A DNA stretch of 64,000 nucleotides. Source: a bacterium. Its GTDB lineage: Bacteria > UBP6 > UBA1177. How positions within the stretch are numbered: position 1 is the first letter of the stretch; each line of letters starts with the position of its first letter. The DNA is taken from NCBI GenBank assembly GCA_017963125.1, contig JAGCUA010000030.1, positions 1 to 64,000 of the forward strand. Direction: 5' to 3'. The notes below the pieces were generated by a model. It ran no database searches. It was given only the letters and a program-made list of their open reading frames with translations, and was not told the origin of the DNA. Made by a program: the position numbers and the translations under genes. This document shows positions 34,224 to 43,284 of the stretch, in pieces.

Positions 34224-36122
34224 ATGCCGGACAAAACAAAAATTTCAGCTTTTTTAAAAAAATTCCTTCCCCGTTTCGACCTTTTTCAGGTGCTTTCCGT
34301 CATATTTTTCACGGTTCTCAACATTATTTTTCTCGTTATCGCGTCGCAGAAGAACGGCTTTTCGATAACCGACGCCGATATTTTGTTCCATTTCGCGGTA
34401 AAACTTCTGTTCGACGCGGCGTTTTTCCTGTTTTCCGTGCTTATGCTCAAAGCTGTGTTCAGAATCGCATTCGTTCCGGCACTCTACGTCGCGGCTAACG
34501 CAACTTTAGCCGTCGCAGACATTCTGCTTTACTACTTCGGCAACACTCTCGTCGAGCGCAGCCACTTCGCTCTGATAACACCATACAGCGTAACTTCCTT
34601 CGTTCCGTGGTACGGATTCGCCGCTATTTTTGCATTTGTTTCGGCCGTTTTCGCAGTCTCATTTTTCTGCATAAGAAAGATCCCGAAAGAGGATCTTTTC
34701 AAAAAATCGCTTTTCTGGCTCACAATTTGTATATCGTTGAATTTATTAAACATATCGGTATCCTCGCTTTTCGACAGGGATGAGCGGTTCGACCGGGTCA
34801 TAACAGGTTTCAGAAACGCTCAGATATACTACGTCACGCAGAATCAGTGGATCGACTTTACAACAGACGTAATTTTCCCGGCTTTGGGAGAGACATTCAA
34901 AGTACTTAGCCCTGTCACCGAAAAATTCGTCGGAGACTACCGCCTTTTTTCTGATGACTTCACCGTCACGAACGACTTTTCGCCATACAGAGAGACAATA
35001 AAAAATCTTGATCTGAACCTCGGAAAAAATGATGAAAAAACCTTTGCCGCAGGTGAATACTCAAGGATCATCTATATTTTTGCAGAATCGCTTTCGCTCG
35101 AGGCGTTACCTTGTCACAACAGCAGGATCGAAGGTGATTTTGCGAACCGCTTTTTCTGCCGCAGCGACATCAAGGCCCGAACATTCACAAATCTGACGAC
35201 GAGCGGCTCACCTACTCTGCAGGGACTCACGGTAACTTTCGATTCGCACCCGAACTACAACATTCAGGAGCCGACCGGACACATGAATTCTCTTCCGAAA
35301 ATCCTTAAAAAGCATGGCTATAAGCCTGTTTTCATAAGAAGTGCTTCAAAATTCTTCGCCAACGAAAACCTTGTTTTTCAGAATATGGGATTTTCCGAAA
35401 TCATCGGACGGGAAGACTTTTTTGCCGATGAAAATCTGAAGAAATATATCTACGGCTGGGGACTCGAAGACAGGATTCTTTACGAACAAGTTGCAGAATA
35501 TCTTAAGAAAAACCGTAACGAGAAACTTTTCGTATCGATCCTGGGAACCGATACGCACCCGCCGGCAGGACAGATGAAATATCTTCATCTCAGCTATCCG
35601 CAGCCGCCTAAAATCGGGAATATCAGAGACCGGGCGGCGAAGCTCTGGCTCACCTCCGTCGACAGGATGGATCTCGACATCGCAGCATTCATCGACACAC
35701 TCGACAAAGACGGGCTTTTCGATGATTCGACGCTAATCGTGATTTCGGCCGATCATTCGTGCCCGCTCAACAATGTCACGGCAAAAATCCCGGGGCACCC
35801 GAGGAACAATCTCGCTAAGATGCCGCTCATTTTTCTGACGAAGCAGCCGCTTCCCGAAACCGATTTCACGACTCTGGCGAATCAGACCGACATCGCTCCG
35901 ACGATACTGCACATTTTGGGCTTTGAAAAACCGGCAGGATGGTGGGGACAAAGCCTTTTTGCAGAGGAAAGAAAGGAAAAAGCGATAGGTTTCGACAAAA
36001 AATTCCTCTATTTATCAGACAAAGAATCAATGAAAACTATAAATACCGAAAAACCTGCCGATGCTTCGGAACAAGCTGTGATCGATCTGTTCAACACAGT
36101 ATTTACTGAAAGAAGACCTTAG
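34224..36122 (+). CDS. LTA-synthase/sulfatase-family phosphoglycerol-type transferase
   Basis: A 632-residue membrane protein of the alkaline phosphatase superfamily. Five predicted N-terminal transmembrane helices (residues 15-175) are followed by an extracytoplasmic catalytic domain: IIYIFAESLSLEAL, TTSGSPTLQGLTV (nucleophilic Thr region), GTDTHPPAG and VISADHSCP (metal-binding Asp-His). The substrate may be a periplasmic glucan, lipid A or a teichoic-acid-like polymer; in a Gram-negative the last is unlikely. It ends four bases into the convergent radical SAM gene. Confidence 0.82.
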   Translation: MPDKTKISAFLKKFLPRFDLFQVLSVIFFTVLNIIFLVIASQKNGFSITDADILFHFAVKLLFDAAFFLFSVLMLKAVFRIAFVPALYVAANATLAVADILLYYFGNTLVERSHFALITPYSVTSFVPWYGFAAIFAFVSAVFAVSFFCIRKIPKEDLFKKSLFWLTICISLNLLNISVSSLFDRDERFDRVITGFRNAQIYYVTQNQWIDFTTDVIFPALGETFKVLSPVTEKFVGDYRLFSDDFTVTNDFSPYRETIKNLDLNLGKNDEKTFAAGEYSRIIYIFAESLSLEALPCHNSRIEGDFANRFFCRSDIKARTFTNLTTSGSPTLQGLTVTFDSHPNYNIQEPTGHMNSLPKILKKHGYKPVFIRSASKFFANENLVFQNMGFSEIIGREDFFADENLKKYIYGWGLEDRILYEQVAEYLKKNRNEKLFVSILGTDTHPPAGQMKYLHLSYPQPPKIGNIRDRAAKLWLTSVDRMDLDIAAFIDTLDKDGLFDDSTLIVISADHSCPLNNVTAKIPGHPRNNLAKMPLIFLTKQPLPETDFTTLANQTDIAPTILHILGFEKPAGWWGQSLFAEERKEKAIGFDKKFLYLSDKESMKTINTEKPADASEQAVIDLFNTVFTERRP

Positions 36123-37993
36123 TCTATAAAAAGAACACCGTCTTCGCACCAGGTGTAGACGATGTTGAGGACATCAACTTTCTTGAATTTTTTCTTGAGT
36201 TCGGCGAATGTAGCTTTGCCTTTAGAGCGGATATAATCGAACACTGCGAATTCTTCATTCGCAATGACTCTTGTGAAAACAGCACCGTCAATGCGGTAGA
36301 CAACGCCGAAAAGCTCCTCTTTGTCAACATCGGCGGCATACTTCTTCAGGTCAACGTATCCCGTATCGATCAGATCTTCGATATCGTATGAAAACTTATC
36401 GAAAAATGCTGAATCGTTGATGCCGAAAACCGTTGAATCGCAGATGGAATCAAGCTGATACGGCATCGTTACCCGGTCTTCACTTTCTACCATGAGCGAA
36501 GTCGTGAAGAAGTGGTTGTGCTTAAGCAGATCGGATGCGACAGGCCAGAGCTTTTTCTTCTGGAAACGGTCAAAAATGTAAGAGAAAAATTCGTGAATAT
36601 AACCAAAAAGACGCGAATATTCAATCGAATCTATGTCTTCGGCAACCATATCCGGAGCCTGTTTTTTGATCCACTTGTTCCAGCGCATGATGATTTCGTG
36701 GCAAGGCATTTCGAGCCCTTTCGCAAGCATCGTGATTATCGAAACCATCCTTCCTTTGTTGTAAAGCATCTCGATTCCGTTTGAAAGTTCTTCCGCCTTT
36801 TCCATATCTTTTTTGGAGAACTGCGCACTTTCAACGGCAGTGTACGGATAGGAACTTTCAACTATGTAGCCGAATTCCCTCATTCTGTTGTAAATTTTCG
36901 TACCGGGATACATCGAAAGACGGAGAACATTTATCGATATCGGCCAGAGGTTGAAAACCACTTCGAGATCATTAAGAAAATCTTCGTAAGACATCCTCGG
37001 GAGGCCTGCGATCACATCGATCCCGAACATAAGCGACGGATAATTCGCCATATACCTGATGTTTGCAAGCGCTTTTTCGACATTGAACGAAGTGAGAAGA
37101 TTTTCGTGAACTTTCTGATTTGCGGTCTGAAGTCCGATATTCAGGAAAACATTCATGTCCGCGAGAGTTTCGATGTCGCTTTTCGAAAGGAGGTCCGCTC
37201 TGACCTGAATTTCAAACAGCGCGTTCGGCAGATACTCGCTTATCATGGAGAGTATCTTGCTGAAGTGCTGATGACTCAGGTTTGCGACAGGACAGCCGAT
37301 CGTGAGCTGACTAACTCCTTTTTCGGCAAAAAATTTCAGTTCTTTTTCAAGGTATCCGAAACTATGGTAGCGCAAATTGCCGGTGTGCGAAAAATCGACG
37401 CAGAAATCGCATTTGAAAAGGCATCCGCGGGCTATTTCCCAATAAACGGTTGTTTTTTCACTTACCGGTATCATTCCGTTGAGATAAGGCGACGGAATGG
37501 TATCCAGATCAGCAAGGACATGGCTGTCACCGTAGACGAAAGAGTGGGTCTTCTTATCCTTGAAAACTACACCCGCAGCCTTTCCGATGTTTTCCCCGTT
37601 CCGTTTAAGCATTGCCATTTCGTAAAGCGAAAGTTCAGGTTCATCCTGAATGATGAAGTCAAAATCGACCTCCTTTTTAAAGTATTCCTCAGGATTTGCG
37701 AAGGTGTCGTAGCCCCAGAGCCCTTTGAGGAACTTCATGCTGCGGCACGATTTTGACAGTTTCAGGATATACCACGCATTCCAGTAAAGCACTCTGAAAA
37801 CGACGATGTCCGCCTGCTGGTTTTCTATGATTCCGGCGGAAGTCGACATATCGTCAGTCATGTAGACATTTACTATTTCGACGCTTACTTCGTTCCACGA
37901 TCTCGCTTCAACAAAGGTCTTTGCGGTAAAAACATGGTATTCCGTGTTTTTGACTACTCTTGACTTATTGACATTGACGATGGCTATCTTCAT
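36119..37993 (-). CDS. B12-binding-like radical SAM protein with C-terminal extension
   Basis: A 624-residue protein. A Rossmann-like N-terminal part (residues 1-150) resembles a cobalamin-binding module but lacks a clear DxHxxG motif. The radical SAM core starts with CLFKCDFC (Cys191, Cys195, Cys198) and includes IGLQTANQKVHENL and IDVIAGLPRMSYEDF (coproporphyrinogen-oxidase-like strands). About 230 extra residues follow, ending in a winged-helix-like tail (VFDYIRSKGKATFAELKKKFKKVDVLNIVYTW). The substrate is unknown. Confidence 0.8.
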   Translation of the reverse strand: MKIAIVNVNKSRVVKNTEYHVFTAKTFVEARSWNEVSVEIVNVYMTDDMSTSAGIIENQQADIVVFRVLYWNAWYILKLSKSCRSMKFLKGLWGYDTFANPEEYFKKEVDFDFIIQDEPELSLYEMAMLKRNGENIGKAAGVVFKDKKTHSFVYGDSHVLADLDTIPSPYLNGMIPVSEKTTVYWEIARGCLFKCDFCVDFSHTGNLRYHSFGYLEKELKFFAEKGVSQLTIGCPVANLSHQHFSKILSMISEYLPNALFEIQVRADLLSKSDIETLADMNVFLNIGLQTANQKVHENLLTSFNVEKALANIRYMANYPSLMFGIDVIAGLPRMSYEDFLNDLEVVFNLWPISINVLRLSMYPGTKIYNRMREFGYIVESSYPYTAVESAQFSKKDMEKAEELSNGIEMLYNKGRMVSIITMLAKGLEMPCHEIIMRWNKWIKKQAPDMVAEDIDSIEYSRLFGYIHEFFSYIFDRFQKKKLWPVASDLLKHNHFFTTSLMVESEDRVTMPYQLDSICDSTVFGINDSAFFDKFSYDIEDLIDTGYVDLKKYAADVDKEELFGVVYRIDGAVFTRVIANEEFAVFDYIRSKGKATFAELKKKFKKVDVLNIVYTWCEDGVLFID

Positions 37994-38041
37994 TTGAAAA
38001 CCTCAAATGTGAAAGAATGAACGGATACGGGGAAGAGAGAA

Positions 38042-39961
38042 TTAGTTTACAGAGCTGAGATAGCTGGATATTGCCTTGAATTCCTTCATAGCTGCTGCGT
38101 ATTCGACTTTATCGCCTTCAGCTTTGAGAACTTCTTCAAGAATAGGAACAAAGCCTTTGTCTTCCGTCTTGAGAAGAGCGATCGACATAGCTTCGCGGAC
38201 ATAAGGCTCAGCGTGCTTCATAACAGGTTTAAGCTGTTCTTTGTAGTCGCCGAGTTTGCCGGAGTAACCGAGCATGTAAACAGCTTTTTCGACAACTGCC
38301 GGATTTTTGTCTGCAAGTTTTGCAACGTAGCATGCGTTGTCAGCTTTGCACTCTTTCGCAACATTCGCTCTGTCAACGAATCTCTTGAACATTTCGACAG
38401 TCTTGTTGGTCGAATCGTAGTTTACATCAAGTCTCGATTCCGTCTTGACTTTCTTGTCCATATCGTCTTTCGAAATTTCCTGACCTACAGGAAGTTCCTT
38501 TTTAACTTTTTCAGCCGATTTCTTTTCGACGTTTGCAACATATTTTTCGCCTTCTTCAATGATTCCCTTTGCGATTCCGATGAATCTGTCAGCCATTTCG
38601 GGATCGGAAACCATTCTTGTAAGAGCGTCAGCAGCCCAAACGGTAGCTTCGTAGAAAATGATCTTTTCGTTCATTTCGTTGTATTCGGAGACCGGTTTCT
38701 GCTTGACGACTTCTTCAAGGTAAGGAAGAGCTTTCGGGTCGCCGAGGATTGCAAGAGCTTCAGCACCTTTCATCATGATCGAAATTTCCTGGCCTCTGTC
38801 TGCAAGCTTAGCCTGAGCTTTTTCCTCTTTGGAAAGCTGACCTTTGGATTTTTTGTCGTTGGTTGCGTCTTTCGTGAACTTCTTGCTGACCATTTTGAGA
38901 AGTGTGTCGGTAGCTCTGAAGTCACCGAATTTTGCAAGCTGAACTGCAAGGTGCTCAGCAAGGAAAGGCTGTTTCTTGTCAGTTGCGAGCTGAGTTTCGA
39001 GCTCTTTGATAACCATGTCGACTGCCTGTTTCGAACGGATGTCGGCAAGAACGATCGAAGTTTTGAGTTTGGTCGTCGTTTCGATCGAAGCGATAGTTGC
39101 CATATATTCGTCGTCTTTCGGGCATTCGCCTTTCTTTTTAGCTTCTTCGTTGCCGATGTATTCGGGACAGAACTGTTTTGTAGCTCTTTCTTTGTTGTCG
39201 TTCTGGATCTCGTTTACTTTCGGGTTTTCGCCGTTGTAAGCCTTAATAAGCTCTTCTTCAGCCATTTTGCCGAGTTTGATGAGCGATTTTCTTGCTTCCG
39301 GGAAAAGGCTGAAACCCTGCTCTTCGTAGAAAAGAGCGGTTACGAGCGGACGGACCGTTGAAGGATCACGCCATTCGCCGAGAAGACCTGCCGTGGTGTA
39401 TTTTGTACCGAAATCTTCGATTTTCGAATCGAAAACCTTAAGGATTTCAGGAACAAGGTGCTTACTTTCATTAGGCATCTTTGCAAGAGCTTCGATTGCC
39501 GCACGCTTTGCAACAGATTCTGCTTTTTCACGCATACCTGGTGCCATAACTTCAGGAGTCTGGATCGTGAAATACTTTGCAAGTGTCGGAACTGCCGACG
39601 GCTGTTCAAGAAGACCGAAAGCCATTGCTGCGCTTTCAAGTGTTTTAAGGTTTCTTACGTTTGTCGTTGCGAGACATTTGTCAACGATTTCGCTGATTCT
39701 GTCTACCGACTGAGTGCAGCCGATTTCGCCTGCGGTAAGAACTGCGAGACCTGCTTCGGGAGTCTGGTCGAGCTTGAGGAGCTTCGAGCAGGCTTTGTCC
39801 ATATTGACGATCTCACCTTTCATCTTTTTAAGACCCTGGATTGCGTAGTTTCTCGTGTCTTTCGAGTAAAGTTTTCCAAGGTACTCGTCTTCCGGATTAC
39901 ATGAAACAAGCATCATTGCAACCGGAATCAAAACCAAAAGCATCAAACTTTTCAATTTCAT
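38042..39961 (-). CDS. HEAT-repeat lipoprotein
   Basis: A 639-residue lipoprotein. Signal peptide and lipobox MMLVSC (Cys21) are followed by many helical HEAT-type repeats (PTLAKYFTIQTPEVMAPGMREKAESVAKRAAIEALAKMP, RPLVTALFYEEQGFSLFPEARKSLIKLG, AVEKAVYMLGYSGKLGDYKEQLKPVMKHAEPYVREAMSIALLK), with Lys-rich insertions. Such solenoids bind proteins. It is in the same direction as the radical SAM gene, 48 bases away. Confidence 0.85.
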   Translation of the reverse strand: MKLKSLMLLVLIPVAMMLVSCNPEDEYLGKLYSKDTRNYAIQGLKKMKGEIVNMDKACSKLLKLDQTPEAGLAVLTAGEIGCTQSVDRISEIVDKCLATTNVRNLKTLESAAMAFGLLEQPSAVPTLAKYFTIQTPEVMAPGMREKAESVAKRAAIEALAKMPNESKHLVPEILKVFDSKIEDFGTKYTTAGLLGEWRDPSTVRPLVTALFYEEQGFSLFPEARKSLIKLGKMAEEELIKAYNGENPKVNEIQNDNKERATKQFCPEYIGNEEAKKKGECPKDDEYMATIASIETTTKLKTSIVLADIRSKQAVDMVIKELETQLATDKKQPFLAEHLAVQLAKFGDFRATDTLLKMVSKKFTKDATNDKKSKGQLSKEEKAQAKLADRGQEISIMMKGAEALAILGDPKALPYLEEVVKQKPVSEYNEMNEKIIFYEATVWAADALTRMVSDPEMADRFIGIAKGIIEEGEKYVANVEKKSAEKVKKELPVGQEISKDDMDKKVKTESRLDVNYDSTNKTVEMFKRFVDRANVAKECKADNACYVAKLADKNPAVVEKAVYMLGYSGKLGDYKEQLKPVMKHAEPYVREAMSIALLKTEDKGFVPILEEVLKAEGDKVEYAAAMKEFKAISSYLSSVN

Positions 39962-40055
39962 AACAACCTCTTAAAAAATAATGGATTTAAAGCAACAAAA
40001 AACTCATCGGGGCGCACATTAGCAAAAAAAAAGTAAAATATCAAAAAATTTTGCC

Positions 40056-41342
40056 TTATTTTCCAAAGAAATACTCAATCGCCTTTGTCATATAGTAATG
40101 ATCGGCCGTTCCGGCGGTCTCGCGGATCGAGTGCATAGCCCACATCGCGTTGCCGACATCGACTGCTTTTATGCCGAGAGCAGCTGATGACATCGGACCG
40201 ATCGTGCTGCCTGACGGGACATCTGAGCGGTTCGCAATTTTCTGGCACGGAACTTTTGCTCCTGCGCAGAGCTGTTCGAAATACGAACTTGTTTCAGCGG
40301 TCGTCGCATATCTGAAACTCGAGCTGAATTTGATGACCGGCCCTTTGTTCATTTTCGGAGCGTAAGCCGGATCGTGTTTTTCGGGGAAATTCGGATGCTG
40401 CGTGTGCGCACCGTCGGCACTGATAAGGAAACTCTTCGAAAAAGCGACGAATCTGTCGTCACGGCCTTCGGAAGTGAGAGCCACGATTCTTTCGAGGATC
40501 GTTCTGGTGAAGGATGAATCTGCCCCCATCGGAGTTCTCGAACCGATTTCTTCATTGTCGTAGAAAGCAGCTATTGTCGTTGCCTTGCCCGGTTTTGCAG
40601 CAAGGAAAGCAGTGAGGATCGAGTGGCACATCTGAAGATTGTCGAGTCTGCCGGTCGAAATGAATTCGTCGTCGATTCCGCCGAAGCAGCCTTTCTGCAG
40701 GTCATAGACGAACAGATCAGTCTGGCCGATATTCTCGGGTTTTTCGCCGAGTTCTTTCGCGACGAGCGTTTTGAGGACGTTTTTAGCCTCGCCGTCAGCA
40801 GTAAGAACAGCCTGAAGATGGTTCTGAGGGTTGAACTCGAAGCCTTTGTTCGCTTCTCTGTTCATGTGGATCGCAAGCGACGGAACGATCGCGACCGGTC
40901 TGTCTATGTTGACGAGTTTTTCGACTTCGCCTTTTTTGGTTTTGACCATTACGCGGCCGGCAATTCCGAGATTTCTGTCAAGCCACGTGTAAACAAGCAG
41001 TCCGCCGTAGATCTCGGTCGTTACTCTGACACATCCGGCAGAAACGTTTTCTGCGTTTTCCTTCAACTTAAGAAGCGGGCTGTCGGTGTGTGCGCCGGCA
41101 ATTTTGAATCCTGTGTTGACCGGAGTGTCGGTCCCGAGCCTGAAAGCGATGAGAGAGGAACTGTTTCTTCTGACGAAATAACCTTTGCCTTTCTCGAGTT
41201 TCCACGGTTTTGCTTCGTCGAGTTCGGTGAAGCCGTTTTTCGTCAAAGTGTCGGCGATATTCTGCGCTGCATGGAAAGCTGTCGGAGATTTATCAATAAA
41301 ATCGATAAGTTCTCTGCCAAGCTGTTTGATTTCCTTCTTCAT
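40056..41342 (-). CDS. M18-family aspartyl aminopeptidase
   Basis: A 428-residue M18 metallopeptidase; ATG 41342 has GGAG seven bases upstream, so it is preferred to TTG two codons earlier. Metal and active-site motifs are visible: GAHTDSPLLKLK, IDDEFISTGRLDNLQM, YDNEEIGSRTPMGADSS and SADGAHTQHPNFPEKHDP. M18 enzymes remove N-terminal acidic or neutral residues from peptides as dodecamers. Length and order match the family. Confidence 0.95.
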   Translation of the reverse strand: MKKEIKQLGRELIDFIDKSPTAFHAAQNIADTLTKNGFTELDEAKPWKLEKGKGYFVRRNSSSLIAFRLGTDTPVNTGFKIAGAHTDSPLLKLKENAENVSAGCVRVTTEIYGGLLVYTWLDRNLGIAGRVMVKTKKGEVEKLVNIDRPVAIVPSLAIHMNREANKGFEFNPQNHLQAVLTADGEAKNVLKTLVAKELGEKPENIGQTDLFVYDLQKGCFGGIDDEFISTGRLDNLQMCHSILTAFLAAKPGKATTIAAFYDNEEIGSRTPMGADSSFTRTILERIVALTSEGRDDRFVAFSKSFLISADGAHTQHPNFPEKHDPAYAPKMNKGPVIKFSSSFRYATTAETSSYFEQLCAGAKVPCQKIANRSDVPSGSTIGPMSSAALGIKAVDVGNAMWAMHSIRETAGTADHYYMTKAIEYFFGK

Positions 41343-41533
41343 TTGCAAACTCCTTTTAATAGTTTTTACAATAACAAAAAATCAAAAACGCGGCATCTTA
41401 GCATAAAACACAAAAAAAGCAGAAAAAAATCCCGCAATTTTTTTTGTCTTTCAGTTTCGGTACAAGCAAAGTTGATTTTGCAGCGAAACCAGCACGGAAT
41501 CAGCCGGAGAAAACATTGTAATCGCTTTTAAAC

Positions 41534-41561
41534 TTGACATCGGAACTTTTCTGAATATATT
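41534..41561 (+). promoter_or_regulatory. Promoter of rpsT
   Basis: Perfect -35 TTGACA (41534-41539), 16 bases, -10 TATATT (41556-41561), about 50 bases before the S20 start. Confidence 0.85.
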
Positions 41562-41611
41562 ACGGCGGTTTTTGGTTCCGTGAGACTTTAAGTTTATAAA
41601 TGGAGGATAAT

Positions 41612-41884
41612 TTGGCTCACCACAGATCGGCAAAAAAAAGAATTAGAACAAGTGAAAAAAGAAGACTTTACAACCGTTCTATCAAATCAAGAGTAAAAAC
41701 TTTCTCGCACTACTTCGAAGCAGCAGCTGAGACGGCTGAGAACCGCGAAGATGCAGTCGCAAAACTTAATACGGCAATAAGCGAAATCCAGAAAGCTGCA
41801 AGCAAAGGCGTTCTTCACAAAAACACCGCTGCAAGAAAGGTCGCAAGACTTGCACGCCAGTTCAACAGAACTTTCTCAAAATAA
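41612..41884 (+). CDS. rpsT: Ribosomal protein S20
   Basis: A 90-residue S20 with an AHHRSAKKRIRTSEKRRLYN opening, LNTAISEIQKAASKGVLHKNTAARKVARLARQF body, as in all bacteria. The start is TTG 41612: the site GGAGG lies at 41602-41606, and starting at the upstream ATG (41600) would add four residues and remove the spacing. S20 binds 16S rRNA early in 30S assembly. hutI follows after 3 bases. Confidence 0.96.
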   Translation: MAHHRSAKKRIRTSEKRRLYNRSIKSRVKTFSHYFEAAAETAENREDAVAKLNTAISEIQKAASKGVLHKNTAARKVARLARQFNRTFSK

Positions 41885-41887
41885 GTT

Positions 41888-43123
41888 TTGAAATACTCTC
41901 TTATACTCCGAAACATTTCTGAAATTTTTACCGCTACAACTTTATCTCCGGTTTTAAAAGGTTCATCTCTTCTTATTGCAGCTGACGAAGAGGGAAAAAT
42001 CTGCTTTGCCGGAGAAAACGCGGATTTCAGAAAAACGGAACCCGGTTTCGAAACAAAATTCAAGGAAGTTATTGTCGATGCCGGAAACAAAGCAGTTTTC
42101 CCGGGTCTTGTCGACAGTCACACGCATCTTGTTTTCGCGGCGACACGCGAGGACGAGTTCGCGATGAAATCGAGAGGTGCTACCTACGAGGAAATCGCAG
42201 CGGCTGGCGGCGGAATAATCAACAGCACCCTGAAAACGAAAAAAGCGTCGCTTGAAGAGATTGTCGAACAGGCTTCAAAACGCCTTTCGCAGCTTGTTTC
42301 CTACGGCGTGACGACGGTCGAAATCAAATCGGGCTACGGTTTAGACACCGAAAGCGAACTCAAACTGCTCACAGCGATTTCCGAACTCAAAAAACGTTTC
42401 CCGATCGAAATAGTTTCGACTTTCCTCGGCGCTCACGCTTATCCGCCCGAATTCAAAAACGACCACGAAGGCTACATCAGCCTCATAAACAACGAGATGC
42501 TGCCTGAAATAAAGGCCCGCAACCTTGCCGAATTCGCCGATGTTTTCTGCGAAGAAGGCTATTTTTCGCTCAAAGAGACCGAAAAACTTATGCTCAGAGC
42601 GAAAGAACTCGGTTTTGGGTTAAAACTTCACGCGGACGAATTCCACTCTCTCGGCGGAACAGAACTCGCAGCCGAAATGGGAGCGGCATCCGTTGACCAT
42701 CTCGAGGCGATAAGCGACGAAGGGATCAGAAAACTTGCAGAAAACGGCGTTGTCGCAGGCGTTCTGCCAATAACTTCCGTTTTTTCGAGGCTTCCGTTCG
42801 CTCCGGCGCGCAAAATGCTTGAAAACGGCGTAACTGTCGCTTTAGCTACCGACATGAACCCAGGAAGCTGCATGTGCGGATTTTTACCGCTTGCAGCAAG
42901 TCTCGGCGCAACGCAGCTCCGTCTCAGCGTAGAAGACTCACTCAAAGGAATCACAATAAACGGCGCAAAATCTCTGAAAAGAGACAAGACCAAAGGCTCC
43001 ATCGAAACCGGCAAGGACGCAGACCTCGTCATCATGGATTCACCGAGCGTCTCATATCCGATTTACCACTTCGCGCACAACCACTGCAAAAAAGTGTTCG
43101 TCAAAGGAAAACAGATCCTCTGA
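41888..43123 (+). CDS. hutI: Imidazolonepropionase
   Basis: A 411-residue amidohydrolase of HutI length. Metal motif DSHTHLVFAATREDEF, substrate-binding YEEIAAAGGGI, KSGYGLDTESELKLL, HADEFHSLGGTELAAEMGA, SVDHLEAIS and ALATDMNPGSC are diagnostic. It converts imidazolone-5-propionate to N-formimino-glutamate, the third step of histidine degradation. No hutH or hutU lies in the window. The start is probably TTG 41888, three bases after the rpsT stop, so it may be translated from the rpsT transcript. Confidence 0.95.
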   Translation: MKYSLILRNISEIFTATTLSPVLKGSSLLIAADEEGKICFAGENADFRKTEPGFETKFKEVIVDAGNKAVFPGLVDSHTHLVFAATREDEFAMKSRGATYEEIAAAGGGIINSTLKTKKASLEEIVEQASKRLSQLVSYGVTTVEIKSGYGLDTESELKLLTAISELKKRFPIEIVSTFLGAHAYPPEFKNDHEGYISLINNEMLPEIKARNLAEFADVFCEEGYFSLKETEKLMLRAKELGFGLKLHADEFHSLGGTELAAEMGAASVDHLEAISDEGIRKLAENGVVAGVLPITSVFSRLPFAPARKMLENGVTVALATDMNPGSCMCGFLPLAASLGATQLRLSVEDSLKGITINGAKSLKRDKTKGSIETGKDADLVIMDSPSVSYPIYHFAHNHCKKVFVKGKQIL

Positions 43124-43167
43124 TAACCGATTTTTTCAAAAAATCTCCGAAATCAGAATCTCTAAAT

Positions 43168-43240
43168 TTCGGGGGATTACATAAAATCGCAAAAAAAATT
43201 TTGGGGGATTACACGAAATCTCAAAAAAAATTTGCGGGGA
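43168..43240 (+). repeat. Two and a third copies of a 32-bp repeat upstream of the DUF4143 gene
   Basis: Units around GGGGGATTACA...AAATC followed by an A-run, spaced 32 bases apart (GGGGG at 43171 and 43203, a truncated GGGGA at 43236). They precede the start codon of the DUF4143 ATPase and are probably linked to that gene. Confidence 0.7.
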
Positions 43241-43284
43241 TTTTAGAAACATGCTATTTTGTCAATGATTTTAGGAGGTGTTGC

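Noticed and set aside
38213..39361. Long plus-strand open frame opposite the HEAT lipoprotein
   Set aside because: Phe/Val/Cys-rich shadow of Lys/Glu-rich helices; no ribosome site or family.
43168..43240. CRISPR array
   Set aside because: Only two full units without unique spacers of constant length and no cas genes; the units are contiguous.
42874..43284. N-terminal extension of the DUF4143 ATPase
   Set aside because: The frame is open but overlaps hutI and has no family similarity; AGGAGG before ATG 43285 fixes the start.
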